From contig CAZLKN010000031.1 of NCBI GenBank assembly GCA_964560135.1, positions 1 to 38,787 of the forward strand: DNA of 38,787 bases. Reading direction: 5' to 3'. The position numbers and the translations under genes are program-made. The stretch comes from CAZLKN01 sp964560135 (GTDB lineage Bacteria; Actinomycetota; JAICYB01). Positions 15,276 through 24,429 of the stretch are shown piece by piece. Below the pieces are notes generated by a model, which worked only from the letters and a program-made list of their open reading frames with translations, was not told the DNA's origin and ran no database searches. The number at the start of each line of letters is the position of its first letter. Positions within the stretch are counted from its first letter, which is position 1.

Positions 15276-15575
15276 TCAGACGGCGAACAGCTCCCACACC
15301 CGGGATTTGAACTCTGCCAGGGTGTCCGGCGTGAGCTGGAGGTCACCAGCCGCCGAACCGCCGACGGCCACGACCTTCAGGCCCAGGGTTCGACAGCCGT
15401 CCACGGTGGCGGCGTCGGGCTCCCAGCAGACGGCCACGTCGGCGGTGATGCCGGCGGCCCCCGCCGGGTCGGCGACCGTCGCCACGATCTCGTAGTCCAG
15501 CGACGACAGCTTCCGCCGCAGCTCGAGGTGCAGCTCGGGCGGGGCGATCACGACGACTCGCGGGACACGGCACAT
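15276..15575 (-). CDS. Hypothetical alpha/beta protein (99 aa)
   Basis: Not recognised. The sequence MCRVPRVVVIAPPELHLELRRKL, then YEIVATVADPAGAAGITADVAVCWEPD, then LKVVAVGG, alternates strands and helices like a small receiver or Rossmann half-domain, with no phosphoacceptor set that I can identify. The ATG at 15575 has TATCAT nine bases upstream, a near-leaderless promoter. It converges with yraN (3-bp gap) and diverges from the crotonase gene. It may be lineage-specific. Confidence 0.5.
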   Translation of the reverse strand: MCRVPRVVVIAPPELHLELRRKLSSLDYEIVATVADPAGAAGITADVAVCWEPDAATVDGCRTLGLKVVAVGGSAAGDLQLTPDTLAEFKSRVWELFAV

Positions 15576-15618
15576 GGTCCGCCGATGATAATCACCTGAC
15601 GGTCGACAAGGAGGCGGT

Positions 15619-16407
15619 ATGGGCTACGAGACGATCCGGGTGGAGCGCGACGGCGGGGTGGCGACGGTCACGATGGAGCGTCCGGACAAGCGCAACGCGA
15701 TCAACACGACGATGTGGGCGGAGCTGCTCGAGGCCTTCACGGCCCTCGGCCGGGACGACGAGGTCCGGGTCGTGGTGCTCACGGGGGCCGGCGGGGCCTT
15801 CTCCTCGGGGGCCGACCTCACCCCCGAGGGCGACGACCTACCCCAGGGGGCTCCCGCCTTCCACGCCCGGATGCTCCGCATCGGCGAGACGATCGCTGCC
15901 GTGGCCTCCTGCCCGAAGCCCGTGGTGGCCGCCGTGGAGGGCCCGGCGGTGGGCGCGGCCTGCAACATGGCGTTGTCCTGCGACTTGATCGTGGCCGCCC
16001 GCGGAGCCCGGTTCTCGGAGATCTTCGTGCGCCGCGGTATGACCCTGGACGGCGGCGGCACCTGGATCCTGCCGCGGCTCGTCGGCCTGCACCGGGCCAA
16101 GGAGCTGGCCTTCACCGGCGATCTCGTCGACGCCGAGGAGGCCGAGCGCCTCGGCCTCGTGAACCGCCTCGTGGACGAGGGAGAAGCGCTGGCGGCGGCC
16201 CGGGAGCTGGCGGGCCGTGTCGCCCGCAACGCCCCCATCGGCCTGCGGCTGGCCAAGGAGGGGCTCAACCGGTCCGCGCAGATGACCCTCGCCGACGCGC
16301 TGTCCTACGAGGCGCAGGCCCAGGCGATCTGCCTGTCCTCCGAGGACCTCCAGGAGGGCGTGCTGGCGTTCGTGCAGAAACGTGAGCCCGAGTTCAAGGG
16401 ACGATGA
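15619..16407 (+). CDS. Enoyl-CoA hydratase/isomerase family protein (262 aa)
   Basis: Crotonase fold. The oxyanion-hole pairs are GAFSSGADLT and the PAVGAACNMALSCDLIVA segment; then FSEIFVRRGMTLDGGGTWILPRLVG. The second catalytic position is Asp in LDGGGT, as in PaaG-type isomerases, rather than the Glu pair of classical hydratases. It probably acts on an unsaturated acyl-CoA in beta-oxidation or aromatic degradation; no partner genes are near. AAGGAGG precedes the ATG. Its last 14 bp overlap the convergent transpeptidase gene. Confidence 0.88.
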   Translation: MGYETIRVERDGGVATVTMERPDKRNAINTTMWAELLEAFTALGRDDEVRVVVLTGAGGAFSSGADLTPEGDDLPQGAPAFHARMLRIGETIAAVASCPKPVVAAVEGPAVGAACNMALSCDLIVAARGARFSEIFVRRGMTLDGGGTWILPRLVGLHRAKELAFTGDLVDAEEAERLGLVNRLVDEGEALAAARELAGRVARNAPIGLRLAKEGLNRSAQMTLADALSYEAQAQAICLSSEDLQEGVLAFVQKREPEFKGR

Positions 16408-17209
16408 ACACGGGCGTGCCTTCGGGCACGAGCTCGAAGAGCTCCTCCACCTCGGCCCGCCGCATCCGGACGCAGCCGTGGCTGGAGCGCTGCCCGACCG
16501 ACCCCGGGTTCGGCGTGCCGTGGATCACGATCGCGTCGCGGTCCAGGCGCAGGGCCCGGGTACCCAGCGGGTTGCGGGGGCCGGGCGGGATGTAGGCGGG
16601 CATGCCGCGTGCCCAGCGGGAGCCGGGATTGCGCCAGGTGGGGTTCGTGGCCTTCGAGCGTACGTAGTAGACGCCCGGCGGGGTGGGGAAGTCGAGCTTG
16701 CCCACGCCGACCTCGTAGTGCTTCACGAGCTCCGCGTGCTCGTAGAGCTCGAGGCGGAACTCCGAGAGCCGGACGACGACCGCCTTCTCGGGAGCCTGCT
16801 CGGGGGCCACCTCACGCACGGGCAGGGCGACGTTCCTGGCGCGGCCCCGGAGGGCGTCCATCAGCAGCGCCTTGGCGGCCTCCCGGTCGAGCTCCCACCC
16901 GGCCACCCCTTCCTTCAGGATCACGCCGGAGCCGTTGAGCTCGTAGCTGCCCGGCTCCGGGGGCAGGGCGAAGGTCTCGGCCAGCGACGCCACCGCGTCC
17001 TCGAGGCGCCGGGGATCGACCTCGAGCCCCCGGGCGGTCCGGCGCGCGCCGAGCGCCTGCGGGGTGAGCCGGATCGGCTCGCCGGCGGTCGCGATCTGCA
17101 CGGTCGGAACCACATAGGCGGACGACGGCACTTGCGAGAGCATGGTGAAGGTGACCGCGGCCGGGAACAGAACGGCGATGACCAGGGCGACGCGCAGCAG
17201 GCGGACCAT
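16394..17209 (-). CDS. L,D-transpeptidase, YkuD family (271 aa)
   Basis: Makes 3-3 cross-links in peptidoglycan or anchors proteins to it. N-terminal membrane or signal segment (residues about 3-27), then a mid-region with RLTPQALG and GSGVILKEGVAGWELD that resembles the peptidoglycan-binding-4 type module. The YkuD domain has VVVRLSEFRLELYEHAEL, TPPGVYYVRSK and the catalytic HGTPNPGSVGQRSSHGCVRM with Cys. Start ATG 17209 with a GTG one codon upstream. Overlaps the crotonase gene tail to tail by 14 bp, so the two cannot both have terminators there. Confidence 0.88.
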   Translation of the reverse strand: MVRLLRVALVIAVLFPAAVTFTMLSQVPSSAYVVPTVQIATAGEPIRLTPQALGARRTARGLEVDPRRLEDAVASLAETFALPPEPGSYELNGSGVILKEGVAGWELDREAAKALLMDALRGRARNVALPVREVAPEQAPEKAVVVRLSEFRLELYEHAELVKHYEVGVGKLDFPTPPGVYYVRSKATNPTWRNPGSRWARGMPAYIPPGPRNPLGTRALRLDRDAIVIHGTPNPGSVGQRSSHGCVRMRRAEVEELFELVPEGTPVFIVP

Positions 17210-17253
17210 CACGTCATGGTCCCGCACCGGGGGCCCGGCTGCCAAGTCTTGTG

Positions 17254-19557
17254 TCAGCCGGCCCGGAGGAGGTGCCCGACCTCGGGAGGCTCGAAAGCGT
17301 CCCGGGGCCCGCCCAGGAGGAAGCCCTGCGCCGCCGTGTATCCGACGTCCCGGACGAGATCCAGGTCTTCCCGGGTCTCGATCCCTTGGGCCAGAGCCTC
17401 GGCCCCCGTCCGGATGATCAACTCCCGCAGCCCCGCGAGGATCGCCGCCCGGCGATCCGGTTCGGAGTCTGCCAGCGCGGCCACATCGACCTTCACGAGA
17501 TCGAACGGGACGCGGCCGAGCAGTCCGAGGTCGTCCCCAGCGGTGAGATCGTCGAGCGCGACGCGGAAGCCGGCATCGCGGCACCGGCTGAGGTTGGTGA
17601 CGAGCGGGACGGGGTCGGTGGAGCCCTTCGGTTCTCCCATCTCGATGACGATGCGGCCGGGAGACACCTTCATCGGCTCGAGCAGGTCGAGCAGGAACTG
17701 GGGGTCGAAGCGGGGTGATCCCAGGGTCGCCGTGGTGACGTTGAGGAAGAGCAGGGTACCGGGGGGGAGGCCGGCGGCTCCCGCGAGCGACGTCTCGGAA
17801 CAGACGCGGTCGAGAACCTCGAGCCGCCCGGCGGCTGCGGCAGCACGGAGGAGAGTGGTGATGGGGGTCCCGCCGCGACCGTCCTCCAGACGGCAGAACG
17901 TCTCGTACCCGAACAGGGATCCGTCTTCGAGGCGAACGATGGGCTGGTAGGACGCGCGGATCAGGCGTTGTTCGATGACCTCGAGCACGTCGACGCCGAA
18001 GTGGAGCCCGGCACCGCCGCGTTCGGCCGGCCGGGCCAGGGCGACCGCATTGCCTCCCGCGTCCTTGACCTCGTAGAGCGCGGTGTCCGCTCGTGCGGTC
18101 AGTTCGTCATCGGTGGTTCCGTGTTCCGGGTAGGCCGCGATCCCGACGCTCGCGGTGAGCGCGACGTTCTGGTCCGCGCCTACCCGGGCCCGCTCCACGG
18201 CGCTGCGGATCCGCTCTGCCACCCCGGCGGCCGTCCCGGCCGGGGTCTCGGGCAGGATCAGGGCGAATTCGTCGCCGCCGATGCGGTACGCGCCGTCGCC
18301 GGCTCGCAGGCTCGAGGTCAGGATGTCCGACAGCCGCATGAGCACCCGGTCGCCCGCTTGATGGCCGGCGAGGTCGTTCACCTGCTTGAACCTGTCGGGG
18401 TCGAGCAGCACCAGGCTCAGGGGCCGCCCGTGCCGCTTGGACCGCTCGAGCTCGCTGTCCATGCGTTCGTGGAAGGCTCTGCGGTTCCCCAGGCCGGTCA
18501 GGATGTCGAGTCGCGCCGCCTGCTGGGTCTGCCGGTACAGCAGGGCATTGTGGATCGCGGTCCCCGCCTGAGCGGCCAAGCCCCGGGCCAGCCGGATCTC
18601 GTCGGACCCGTACCGCCGCCGTCGGGTGGTCTCCACGCAGGCGAGCACGCCGACGAGCCGGCCCTTGGCGGTGACGGGCATCACCACGAAGCTGCGGATG
18701 TTGAACGGATCGACGAGTTCGGCGGGGAAGGGGTGGCCTTCGCGGACGTCCTCGACGATGATCGGCTGTCCGGTCTCGGCGAGTCGTTCGAGGGCCGGGA
18801 GCGTCGCATAGCGGGTCCCCACGAGCCCCTGGACGAGGGCTTCGAACCGCTCCCCGACGCCGGCGGTGTACACGGCGTCGATCCGCGGTTCATCGGGATC
18901 CAGACGGTAGAGGAGCGCGTGCTCGGTCTCCAGGGCCCGGCGCGCCTCGGTGACCAGGGAGCGGAAGATCTCGGCTTCGTCGAGATGCATGCCGAGCACG
19001 GAGGCTGCGCGGGCCAGGGAGTCGGCGCGTTCGTGACTGCGACGCTCGCGGTCCGCAGCCCAGGCCAGCGCTTCGGCGACGAGGATGCAGACCGGGATGG
19101 TGAGGGCGGCCGAGCTCAATGCCGCCGTCCCGAACGCGTCGGTCCGGAGCATGATCGGTGTCACGTAGGCGACGGTTGCGGGGAGGGCCCAACGCAGCGA
19201 GGTCCATCGAGGGTGGCCGATCCCGAGCCAGACGAAGGCGACGACGAAGAAGAGCCCGAACGTGTACGGCTCGCTGCTCCCGAAGTAGTTGCCCGCTGTG
19301 ATCAGCGTGAAGGCGACCGGGAGAATCCACAGGCTCGCGGAACGGCTCCACCGGTGCCACGGCAACAGCCAGGTGACGAGCCCGACCCCGATCGACGTCC
19401 CGCACAGCAGCAGCAGCGCCCGGCGGTCCATCTCGGGAGGCTGCGGGAGGAGCAGAGAGCCGGCGAGGAGCAGAGAGCCGGCGGTGAGTAGCCCGCTGCC
19501 GATCAGCAGGGAGCTGGCCAGCCGGCCGACGAGCCGCGGTGTCAGGGTCGTGGTCAT
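17254..19557 (-). CDS. Membrane GAF-GGDEF-EAL protein, likely diguanylate cyclase with degenerate EAL (767 aa)
   Basis: Five or six hydrophobic segments in residues 12-165 form a sensor-like membrane region. A GAF-type domain spans about 180-340 (HPFPAELVDPFNIRSFVVMPV). The GGDEF domain (350-510) has LDPDRFKQVND and an intact GGDEF at 427-431, with RAGD at 418-421 as an inhibitory I-site. The EAL domain (520-765) reads ETF instead of EAL and has altered metal motifs (IVIEMGE, DDLTAGDD), so phosphodiesterase activity is doubtful. It makes or senses cyclic di-GMP. The ATG at 19557 has GGAG six bases upstream and a GATAAT-like box. Confidence 0.85.
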   Translation of the reverse strand: MTTTLTPRLVGRLASSLLIGSGLLTAGSLLLAGSLLLPQPPEMDRRALLLLCGTSIGVGLVTWLLPWHRWSRSASLWILPVAFTLITAGNYFGSSEPYTFGLFFVVAFVWLGIGHPRWTSLRWALPATVAYVTPIMLRTDAFGTAALSSAALTIPVCILVAEALAWAADRERRSHERADSLARAASVLGMHLDEAEIFRSLVTEARRALETEHALLYRLDPDEPRIDAVYTAGVGERFEALVQGLVGTRYATLPALERLAETGQPIIVEDVREGHPFPAELVDPFNIRSFVVMPVTAKGRLVGVLACVETTRRRRYGSDEIRLARGLAAQAGTAIHNALLYRQTQQAARLDILTGLGNRRAFHERMDSELERSKRHGRPLSLVLLDPDRFKQVNDLAGHQAGDRVLMRLSDILTSSLRAGDGAYRIGGDEFALILPETPAGTAAGVAERIRSAVERARVGADQNVALTASVGIAAYPEHGTTDDELTARADTALYEVKDAGGNAVALARPAERGGAGLHFGVDVLEVIEQRLIRASYQPIVRLEDGSLFGYETFCRLEDGRGGTPITTLLRAAAAAGRLEVLDRVCSETSLAGAAGLPPGTLLFLNVTTATLGSPRFDPQFLLDLLEPMKVSPGRIVIEMGEPKGSTDPVPLVTNLSRCRDAGFRVALDDLTAGDDLGLLGRVPFDLVKVDVAALADSEPDRRAAILAGLRELIIRTGAEALAQGIETREDLDLVRDVGYTAAQGFLLGGPRDAFEPPEVGHLLRAG

Positions 19558-19639
19558 GTCTCCATAATTATCGGCTCGCAACCAGGTCCGGCTGAGCTTT
19601 GCATGCCTCAACTGACCTACGGACCGTGAGGTACTGCGT

Positions 19640-19671
19640 GACATCGGTCCCCCATGAGGATGACCGATGTC
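19640..19671 (-). terminator. 10-bp inverted repeat between two minus-strand genes
   Basis: GACATCGGTC (19640-19649) and GACCGATGTC (19662-19671) form a perfect 10-bp stem with a 12-base loop, 7 bp after the stop of the upstream gene. No T tract. Probable terminator of that gene, though a protein site is possible. Confidence 0.5.
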
Positions 19672-19677
19672 CCGCGC

Positions 19678-19977
19678 TCAGGGGACGTCCCGGACGACCA
19701 ACTCCGGCACGCGGAGCGCGGCCCGGCGGGCGCGGGGGCGGTGGGCGCGGGGCCGGTGGGCCGGCCGGAACGACACCCCGATGGCCACCACGCTGAGTGT
19801 GAGAGAGAATACGATCAGTGCTCCGAAGGTGCCGAACAGCGCCCATCCGCCCAGCCCGCCGGTCACCGACCCGAACCATGCCGCTCGGGCCCGGCGCCTG
19901 TCGCGGGGGCAGGTCATCATCCAGGCGGCAACGGCCCAGAACCCGCCTGCGGTGACCACGAAGACCAGGGGTATCAT
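19678..19977 (-). CDS. Small membrane protein (99 aa)
   Basis: Two or three hydrophobic segments: IPLVFVVTAGGFWAVAAWM, then GSVTGGLGGWALFGTFGALIVFSLTLSVVAIGV, followed by a strongly basic tail (RPAHRPRAHRPRARR). The basic tail after the last helix suggests a cytoplasmic C-terminus. I do not recognise the family. The ATG at 19977 lacks a clear ribosome binding site; a GTG one codon upstream is possible. Divergent from the LVIVD-repeat gene. Confidence 0.5.
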   Translation of the reverse strand: MIPLVFVVTAGGFWAVAAWMMTCPRDRRRARAAWFGSVTGGLGGWALFGTFGALIVFSLTLSVVAIGVSFRPAHRPRAHRPRARRAALRVPELVVRDVP

Positions 19978-20026
19978 CACGTTGGTAACGATGCCCTGTG
20001 GGCACGGAAAGGAAACCCCCGGGAGG

Positions 20027-20076
20027 AAACCGGCCGGCGGAGGAGAATTGGGACCTCGGGTCCGGCCGGCCGGTTT
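20027..20076 (+). terminator. Long inverted repeat upstream of the LVIVD gene
   Basis: AAACCGGCCGGC (20027-20038) and GCCGGCCGGTTT (20065-20076) give a 12-bp perfect stem; inside, GGACC/GGTCC could pair too. A TTTTT follows at about 20089. It lies between divergent genes, so it may be a 5' leader hairpin or an operator rather than a terminator. Confidence 0.4.
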
Positions 20077-20109
20077 GCCCGTGTTTTTCGTGGACGAAGG
20101 GAGTCGCCC

Positions 20110-21408
20110 GTGCGCCGGTTGTCCGTCGTGTTCGTCGCCCTGCTCGTGATCGCCGGGGCCGCCCCCGCCCAGGGACTCCCGCCCGAGGCGGCAGGGGCGC
20201 TGGCCTCCGACGATGTGGAGTTCGTGGCCAACCTCCCCGAGCCCGGAGCCTTCGGCGGCCGGATCATGGACGACACGCTGTACGTCACCACCACGCAGGG
20301 CCTGCGGATCTTCGACGTGTCCGGCCCCACCGGGATCCCCGTACCGCTGGGCGCCCTCCCGATCCCCCACTTCGGCAACGAGGACGTGGACACCAACGGC
20401 GAGATCCTCCTCATCTCCACGGACCACGGGCTGAGTGTCGCCAACACCCTTTACGTGGTGGACGTCTCGAACCCGCGGCTTCCGGTGCTGCGTTCACGGT
20501 TCCCGCTGTCGATCCGTGCCCACACGGCCTCCTGCATCCAGGACTGCGACTTCGCGTGGGTCGCGGGAAGCGACTCGATCGGTGTGGTGGACCTGCGGGA
20601 CCCGGCGGCCCCGGATCTCGTCGGCCGCTTCTACCAGGACGGATCCAGCAACCGCGAGGGCGGCAGGTTCGGCGGCCTCACCCACGACGTCAACGTCGAC
20701 GACGCGGGACTGGCCTGGGTGTCCGCGGGCAGCGGCCTGTTCGCCTACGACCCGTCTGACCCCGTGAACCCCACGCTTGTGGCTGCTCGCCGTAACGGCC
20801 AATCCGGCGCGTTCGTGAACAACTTCATCGTGCACAACTCCACGCGTCCGGACGCCGGGCAGGTCACCGCGCAGACCCTCGCCGACACCGAGATCGATCC
20901 CGGCGAGGTCGTGCTGGTGACCGAGGAGAACTGGATCTCGGTCTCCAACGACCTGTGCGAGAACGACGGATCGTTCCAGACCGGCTGGGTGCGCGTCGAG
21001 GACGGGGAGTACGTCGTCACCAAGCTCGACAGTGTGAACCTCGGACGGCTGGGCGACGCCACCTCGCAGAAGCCGCAGCCGGTGGCGACCTGCTCGTCCC
21101 ACTACTTCGACCACCGTGACGACGGGGTGGTCGCCGTGACCTGGTACGAGCAGGGGACGCGGTTCTTCGACGTCTCCGACCCCGCCAACATCGAGCAGAT
21201 CGGCTACTTCCTCCCCGCGGACGCGGTGACGGTGGCGGCGCTGTGGCACCACGGCTTCCTGTACACCTTCGACCTGGTCCGTGGGATGGACGTTCTGCGG
21301 TACACCGGGGGCCCGGGATCCGAGCCCGTGGACGGTCCGGCGCTGCGCACGGAGCACCCCGCCGTCCGCCCCGTGCCCGGCTTCGGCTACGCTTGCCGGG
21401 TCGCCTGA
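20110..21408 (+). CDS. Secreted LVIVD-repeat protein (432 aa)
   Basis: N-terminal signal peptide (RRLSVVFVALLVIAGAAPAQG, cleavage near AQG). The mature part has recurring beta-blade units such as LYVTTTQGLRIFDVSGPTGI, TLYVVDVSNPRLPVLRSR, DSIGVVDLRDPAAPDLVGRF, GTRFFDVSDPANIEQIGYF and GFLYTFDLVRGMDVLRY. These match LVIVD repeats, which build a propeller. No catalytic residues are evident. Likely an extracellular or cell-surface protein. Start GTG with GGGAG upstream. A Cys pair SCIQDC and C near the C-terminus may be disulfide bonded. Confidence 0.8.
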   Translation: MRRLSVVFVALLVIAGAAPAQGLPPEAAGALASDDVEFVANLPEPGAFGGRIMDDTLYVTTTQGLRIFDVSGPTGIPVPLGALPIPHFGNEDVDTNGEILLISTDHGLSVANTLYVVDVSNPRLPVLRSRFPLSIRAHTASCIQDCDFAWVAGSDSIGVVDLRDPAAPDLVGRFYQDGSSNREGGRFGGLTHDVNVDDAGLAWVSAGSGLFAYDPSDPVNPTLVAARRNGQSGAFVNNFIVHNSTRPDAGQVTAQTLADTEIDPGEVVLVTEENWISVSNDLCENDGSFQTGWVRVEDGEYVVTKLDSVNLGRLGDATSQKPQPVATCSSHYFDHRDDGVVAVTWYEQGTRFFDVSDPANIEQIGYFLPADAVTVAALWHHGFLYTFDLVRGMDVLRYTGGPGSEPVDGPALRTEHPAVRPVPGFGYACRVA

Positions 21409-21470
21409 TCCGCACAGGTTCGAGCCGGACCTTCTGCGGGCAAGACCCCAGGCAGAAGGAGGTGAGGCCG

Positions 21471-21674
21471 ATGGCCAAGCTGCTCCGCTGCCGGGACGTC
21501 GGACTGGACTGCGACGCGGAGTTCCGAGCCGAGACGATCGAGGGCGTCTTCTCGATGGTCCGCGACCATCTCCAAGAAAGGCATACGAGTGACGAGATCC
21601 CCCCAGATGTGGTCGATCGACTTCCGGCGGCGATCCTGGACGAGATCCCGGACCCGGGCAGCCGCCGGTTCTGA
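21471..21674 (+). CDS. DUF1059 domain protein (67 aa)
   Basis: MAKLLRCRDVGLDCDAEFRAET, then VRDHLQERH, the DUF1059 pattern of small proteins with a Cys/His set that could bind metal. Function is unknown. AGAAGGAGG stands upstream of the ATG, a strong ribosome binding site. It precedes ppc by 30 bp on the same strand and could be cotranscribed. Confidence 0.8.
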   Translation: MAKLLRCRDVGLDCDAEFRAETIEGVFSMVRDHLQERHTSDEIPPDVVDRLPAAILDEIPDPGSRRF

Positions 21675-21704
21675 TCCGGCACGTCGGTGTCCGGGGGGGA
21701 TCGT

Positions 21705-24419
21705 GTGACCGGAGGAGCCGCGACCAGCCTGCCTCGCAGCGTCGCGCGAACGGTGATGCCGCCGGAGCTGCGGCGCGACGTCCGTTTGCTCGGCGACGCG
21801 CTGGGACGGGTGATCACCGAGCACGAGGGACCGGAGCTGATCGACCGGGTCGAGGCCCTCCGGGCGACTGCCTTCGCCTTCAGGGCGGACCCCGGCGAGG
21901 AAACCCGGGCGGGGCTGGGGCGGACGGTGGCGGACCTCTCCGAGGACCAGGCAGCGGCCGTGATCCGGGCGTTCACCCTCTACTTCCAGCTCGTCAACCT
22001 GGCCGAGCAGCAGCACCGGATCCGGGTGCTCCGCCGGCGCGGGTCCCGGGGGTCTCCCGTGGACGACTCCCTGGCGGAGGGCGTGCTCGCCGTCCGGTCG
22101 GAGGACGGTGAGGACCCGCTCCGGCGGGTGATCTCCCGATTGGAGATCCGTCCGGTCCTCACCGCGCACCCGACGGAGTCTCGGCGGCGGTCCGTCCAGG
22201 AGGGGCTCCAGCGGGTGGCATCGCATCTCGGGGTCTTCGACGATCCGCGGACCTCGCGGTCCGAGGACGCCCGTGCCCGGATCGGGCTCCTCGAGGCGGT
22301 GGCGGCCCTGTGGCGCACCGATCCGCTGCGACGTCACCGTCCGAGCCCACTGGACGAGGTCCGCGGGGCGATGATCGCCTTCGACGAGAGCATCTTCCGG
22401 GTGGTGCCGCTGCTGTACCGGGAGATGGACCGGGCCCTCGGCGGTGAACAGGACCTGGGCCGGCGACCGCCGCCTTTCCATGCGTTCTTGCGGTGGGGGA
22501 GCTGGATCGGCGGCGACCGGGATGGCAACCCGAACGTCACCGCGGAGGTGACCCGTGAGACTCTCGGCGTGCACGCGCAGCACCTGCTGCGCGGGTTGGA
22601 GGCGGCAACGCGGCGGATCGGCCGGTCGTTGACCGTGTCGGATGTTGCCGTCCCGCCGGGTCCGGACCTTGTCGAGAGCCTCGAGGCCGACGAGCGCCGG
22701 TCCCCCGTGCTGGGTGAGGCCCTGCGCGCTCAGATCCCCGATCAGCCCTACCGGCGGAAGATGATGCTCGTCCAGGAGCGCCTGCTGGCGACACGCGAGG
22801 GGAGGCCGGGCGGGTACCCGTCGGCCGACCGGTACCTGCAAGACCTCCGGCTGGTGCAGGACTCGCTGGCCAACGGCGGGGCCGAGCGGCTCGCCTACGG
22901 GGAGCTGCAGCATCTCATCTGGCAGGCCGAGACCTTCGGGTTCCATCTGGCGTCGCTCGAGATCCGGCAGCACTCGGCGGTGCACGAACAGGTCCTCGGC
23001 GAACTCGTGCCCGAGGCCGTGGGCGACGCGGTGGCCCTTGACCGGATGGCCTTGAAGGGTGCGGATCCCGCATCGGGCGGATCGGATCTCGCACAGGAGG
23101 TCCTGGAGACCTTCAGGGTCGTGGCCGACCTCCAGAGGCGCTACGGCCGGGAGGCCTGCCGCCGGTACGTCGTGTCCTTCACCCGCTCCGCGGCCGACAT
23201 CGCCGGCGTCCGGGCGCTCGCACGGCTGGCCGTGCCGGAGGATCCTCCGGAGCTCGACGTGGTGCCGCTCTTCGAGTCCCGCGAGGATCTCGAGCGCGCC
23301 GTGGACGTGCTCGAGGAGGCCATCCGGCTCCCGGGATGCGCGGCCGACCTGGAGCGGGAGGGCCGCCGGGTGCGGGTGATGCTCGGGTACTCGGATTCCG
23401 CCAAGGATGCCGGCTTTTTCGCCGGCAACGTCGCGATCCACCGCGCGCAGGAAGCCCTTGCCCGGTGGAGCCGCAGCCGCGACATCCGTCTCACGCTCTT
23501 CCACGGACGAGGGGGTGCGCTCGGACGGGGCGGCGGCCCCACGAACCGGGCTATCCGCGGACAGGCCGCCGGATCCGTCGATGGGCGGTTCGACGTCACC
23601 GAGCAGGGCGAGGTGATCTTCGAACGCTACGGGCTCCTGCCGTTGGCCGCCCGCCATCTCGAGCAGGTCACCGGCGCGGTCGTGCAGGCGTCGGCACCGG
23701 GCGGTGAACGTGTGGCCTCCGACCGCCTCGAGCGCCACGGCGAGGTGATCGACCGCATGGCCCGGGCATCCGAGGCCGCCTACCGGGAGCTCGTCGGATC
23801 CGAGGGGTTCGCCGACTTCTTCGATCGCGTCACGCCGATCGGCCTGATCGAGGGGATGCAGATCGGTTCCCGGCCGGCTCGGCGGTCCGGCTCCCGGGAC
23901 CTCGCGTCCCTCCGGGCGATCCCCTGGGTCTTCTCCTGGAGCCAGATCCGCTGCACGATCCCCGGGTGGTTCGGGCTCGGCGCAGGCCTGGCGTCGGTTG
24001 CCGAGGGGGCCGACGGACTCGAGACGCTGCAGGAGATGTACCGGGGCTGGCCTTTCTTCACCTCGCTCGTGGACAGCGCCGAGCTGAGCCTCGCGCGCAC
24101 GGACATGGACGTCGCGAGCGCGTACCTGGAGCTCGGCGGAGACCCTGCACTCGCCGAGCGCGTCACGGCGGAATACGACCGGACCCGCGATCTGCTCCTG
24201 CGGGTCACCGGGCAGGAGCGGCTGCTGGAACATCGCGGATTGCACGGAGCAGCGGTGGTTATGCGCTCCCCGTACGTGGACGTCCTCTCGTTCGTGCAGC
24301 TCGACGCCCTGCGGCGTCTCCAGGGCCTGTCCCCGGACGATCCGGCGCGGGCCGGGCTCGACCGCCTCGTCATGCTGAGCGTCGAGGGCGTGGCGGCGGG
24401 TCTGCAGACGGCCGGCTGA
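21705..24419 (+). CDS. ppc: Phosphoenolpyruvate carboxylase (904 aa)
   Basis: Carboxylates PEP to oxaloacetate, replenishing the TCA cycle. Visible motifs: LTAHPTESRRRS with the catalytic His (about residue 154), GGDRDGNPNV, YSDSAKDAGFFAGN with the Lys (about 565), FHGRGGALGRGGGPT (about 600) and the C-terminal QTAG, near the family's usual QNTG. Length is normal. Starts are GTG 21705 or GTG 21687; I prefer 21705 because a G-rich stretch sits just upstream. Oxaloacetate supplies aspartate, relevant to the amino acid genes nearby, but no direct link is shown. Confidence 0.95.
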   Translation: MTGGAATSLPRSVARTVMPPELRRDVRLLGDALGRVITEHEGPELIDRVEALRATAFAFRADPGEETRAGLGRTVADLSEDQAAAVIRAFTLYFQLVNLAEQQHRIRVLRRRGSRGSPVDDSLAEGVLAVRSEDGEDPLRRVISRLEIRPVLTAHPTESRRRSVQEGLQRVASHLGVFDDPRTSRSEDARARIGLLEAVAALWRTDPLRRHRPSPLDEVRGAMIAFDESIFRVVPLLYREMDRALGGEQDLGRRPPPFHAFLRWGSWIGGDRDGNPNVTAEVTRETLGVHAQHLLRGLEAATRRIGRSLTVSDVAVPPGPDLVESLEADERRSPVLGEALRAQIPDQPYRRKMMLVQERLLATREGRPGGYPSADRYLQDLRLVQDSLANGGAERLAYGELQHLIWQAETFGFHLASLEIRQHSAVHEQVLGELVPEAVGDAVALDRMALKGADPASGGSDLAQEVLETFRVVADLQRRYGREACRRYVVSFTRSAADIAGVRALARLAVPEDPPELDVVPLFESREDLERAVDVLEEAIRLPGCAADLEREGRRVRVMLGYSDSAKDAGFFAGNVAIHRAQEALARWSRSRDIRLTLFHGRGGALGRGGGPTNRAIRGQAAGSVDGRFDVTEQGEVIFERYGLLPLAARHLEQVTGAVVQASAPGGERVASDRLERHGEVIDRMARASEAAYRELVGSEGFADFFDRVTPIGLIEGMQIGSRPARRSGSRDLASLRAIPWVFSWSQIRCTIPGWFGLGAGLASVAEGADGLETLQEMYRGWPFFTSLVDSAELSLARTDMDVASAYLELGGDPALAERVTAEYDRTRDLLLRVTGQERLLEHRGLHGAAVVMRSPYVDVLSFVQLDALRRLQGLSPDDPARAGLDRLVMLSVEGVAAGLQTAG

Positions 24420-24429
24420 CCTACGCGCC

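Noticed and set aside
21387..24245. Long open frame on the minus strand over ppc
   Set aside because: Shadow of ppc; the opposite strand has all catalytic motifs and this one has a biased Arg/Pro/Gly composition.
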